From Hansschlegelia zhihuaiae (lineage in GTDB: Bacteria > Pseudomonadota > Alphaproteobacteria > Rhizobiales > Methylopilaceae), in contig NZ_RYFI01000001.1 in the NCBI RefSeq assembly GCF_004103825.1, positions 26,405 to 90,404 on the forward strand: a DNA stretch of 64,000 bases. Reading direction: 5' to 3'. This document shows positions 63,529-64,000 of this stretch, one piece after another. Below the pieces are notes generated by a model. The model saw nothing but the letters and a program-made list of their open reading frames with translations, did no database searches and was not told the origin of the DNA. A program made the position numbers and the translations under genes. Numbering within the stretch: the stretch's first letter is position 1; the number at the start of each line of letters is the position of its first letter.

Positions 63529-64000
63529 ATGACCCGCCCGGCCCGCTTCCTGTTCGACGCCGACTTCGGCGCCCCGAAGGCGCAGCCGACGCCCGGCCCG
63601 AACATGGTCCCGCTCGCCGACCACGAGGCGGCGATCGCCGAGGCCGAGTCGTCGGGCTACCGGCGCGGCGAGGCGGACGGACGGAGGGCCGCGCGAGAGG
63701 CCGACGCCGCAAGGCTCACGGCCGCGATCGAGACGCTCGGCGGGCGGCTCGCCCAGGCGCTCGCCGAGGCCGGGGCGCGCGACGCCCGGATCGAGCGCGA
63801 CGCGGTCTCGGTCGCGCTCGCCTTCGCCAGGAAGCTGGCGGGCGCAGCCGTCGCGCGCTTTCCGCTCGCGGAGATCGAGGCGGCCGCCGAGGCCTGCTTC
63901 GTCGAGCTCCGCAGCGCCCCGCATTTCGTCGCGCGCGTCGCGCCGGACTTCGTCGAGGGCGTGCGCGCCCTGCTATCGGCGGCGGCGCAGGAGCGCGGCT
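63529..64000 (+). CDS. fliH: FliH/FlbE-like flagellar assembly protein, cut by the window edge
   Basis: At least 157 residues, open at the right edge. Starts MTRPARFLFDADFGAP and continues with an alanine- and glutamate-rich helical region (GYRRGEADGRRAAREADAAR), then VALAFARKLAGAAVARFPLA, the FliH-type C-terminal domain that regulates the FliI ATPase. Same place as flbE in the Caulobacter fliF operon. Starts 28 bp after fliG. Confidence 0.85.
   Translation, partial: MTRPARFLFDADFGAPKAQPTPGPNMVPLADHEAAIAEAESSGYRRGEADGRRAAREADAARLTAAIETLGGRLAQALAEAGARDARIERDAVSVALAFARKLAGAAVARFPLAEIEAAAEACFVELRSAPHFVARVAPDFVEGVRALLSAAAQERG

Overview
This is a GC-rich (roughly two-thirds G+C by eye), gene-dense stretch of chromosome from an alphaproteobacterium, most likely of the order Hyphomicrobiales (Rhizobiales). 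The pointers are the purS-purQ-purL-bolA-grxD order, DUF465 and DUF2934 genes, a SciP-type CtrA antagonist beside fliF, pntA in two parts behind an aa3-oxidase subunit IV-like gene, and several families of intergenic palindromes of the kind common in this order. Genus cannot be fixed from the sequence. I see no prophage, insertion sequence, CRISPR array, rRNA or tRNA.

Layout. 0-0.5 kb: the end of rpsD and its terminator. 1-9.4 kb, minus strand: purine synthesis (purC, purS, purQ, a DUF72 gene, purL), then bolA, grxD, a macro-domain hydrolase and a Tat-exported metallophosphoesterase. 9.6-34.7 kb: an alpha-glucan and trehalose island with glgX and a DUF2934 gene on the minus strand and glgE, a treS-maltokinase fusion, glgB, a second glgX, treZ, malQ, treY, glgP, glgC and glgA on the plus strand. 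It encodes classical glycogen synthesis (GlgC/GlgA/GlgB), the maltose-1-phosphate route (TreS/Mak/GlgE), the TreY/TreZ route from glucan to trehalose, and degradation (GlgP/GlgX/MalQ). 35-36.8 kb: a divergent ammonium transporter with a one-helix companion protein behind a sigma-54 promoter. 37.6-44.5 kb: a LysR/reductase divergent pair, two DUF465 coiled-coil genes, a SAF-domain oxidoreductase, purE-purK and rpsU. 44.7-50.6 kb: a TPR lipoprotein, a broken yihY, thiC under a TPP riboswitch, a GntR-PhyH unit and a phosphoglycerate mutase. 50.7-57.5 kb, minus strand: transhydrogenase (pnt) operon, ABC1/UbiB kinase, a PmtA-like methyltransferase and mnmA. 57.6-64 kb: flagellar genes, with fliK-flgD on the minus strand and sciP-fliF-fliG-fliH on the plus strand; fliH runs off the window.

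Regulation readable in the DNA: a TPP riboswitch (thiC), sigma-54 -24/-12 promoters (amt; fliK-flgD), CtrA-type boxes (sciP; fliF), a 20-bp operator over a GntR gene promoter, a LysR-type operator, a TGGCATGCCA palindrome shared by the thiC/gntR gap and the pnt leader, and several intrinsic terminators.

No wholly new multi-gene system is evident. The most interesting parts are the combined glucan/trehalose island, the CtrA/SciP/sigma-54 flagellar switch region, the sigma-54 amt with its microprotein, the GntR-PhyH unit, the DUF72 gene inside the purine operon, and the palindromic repeat families.
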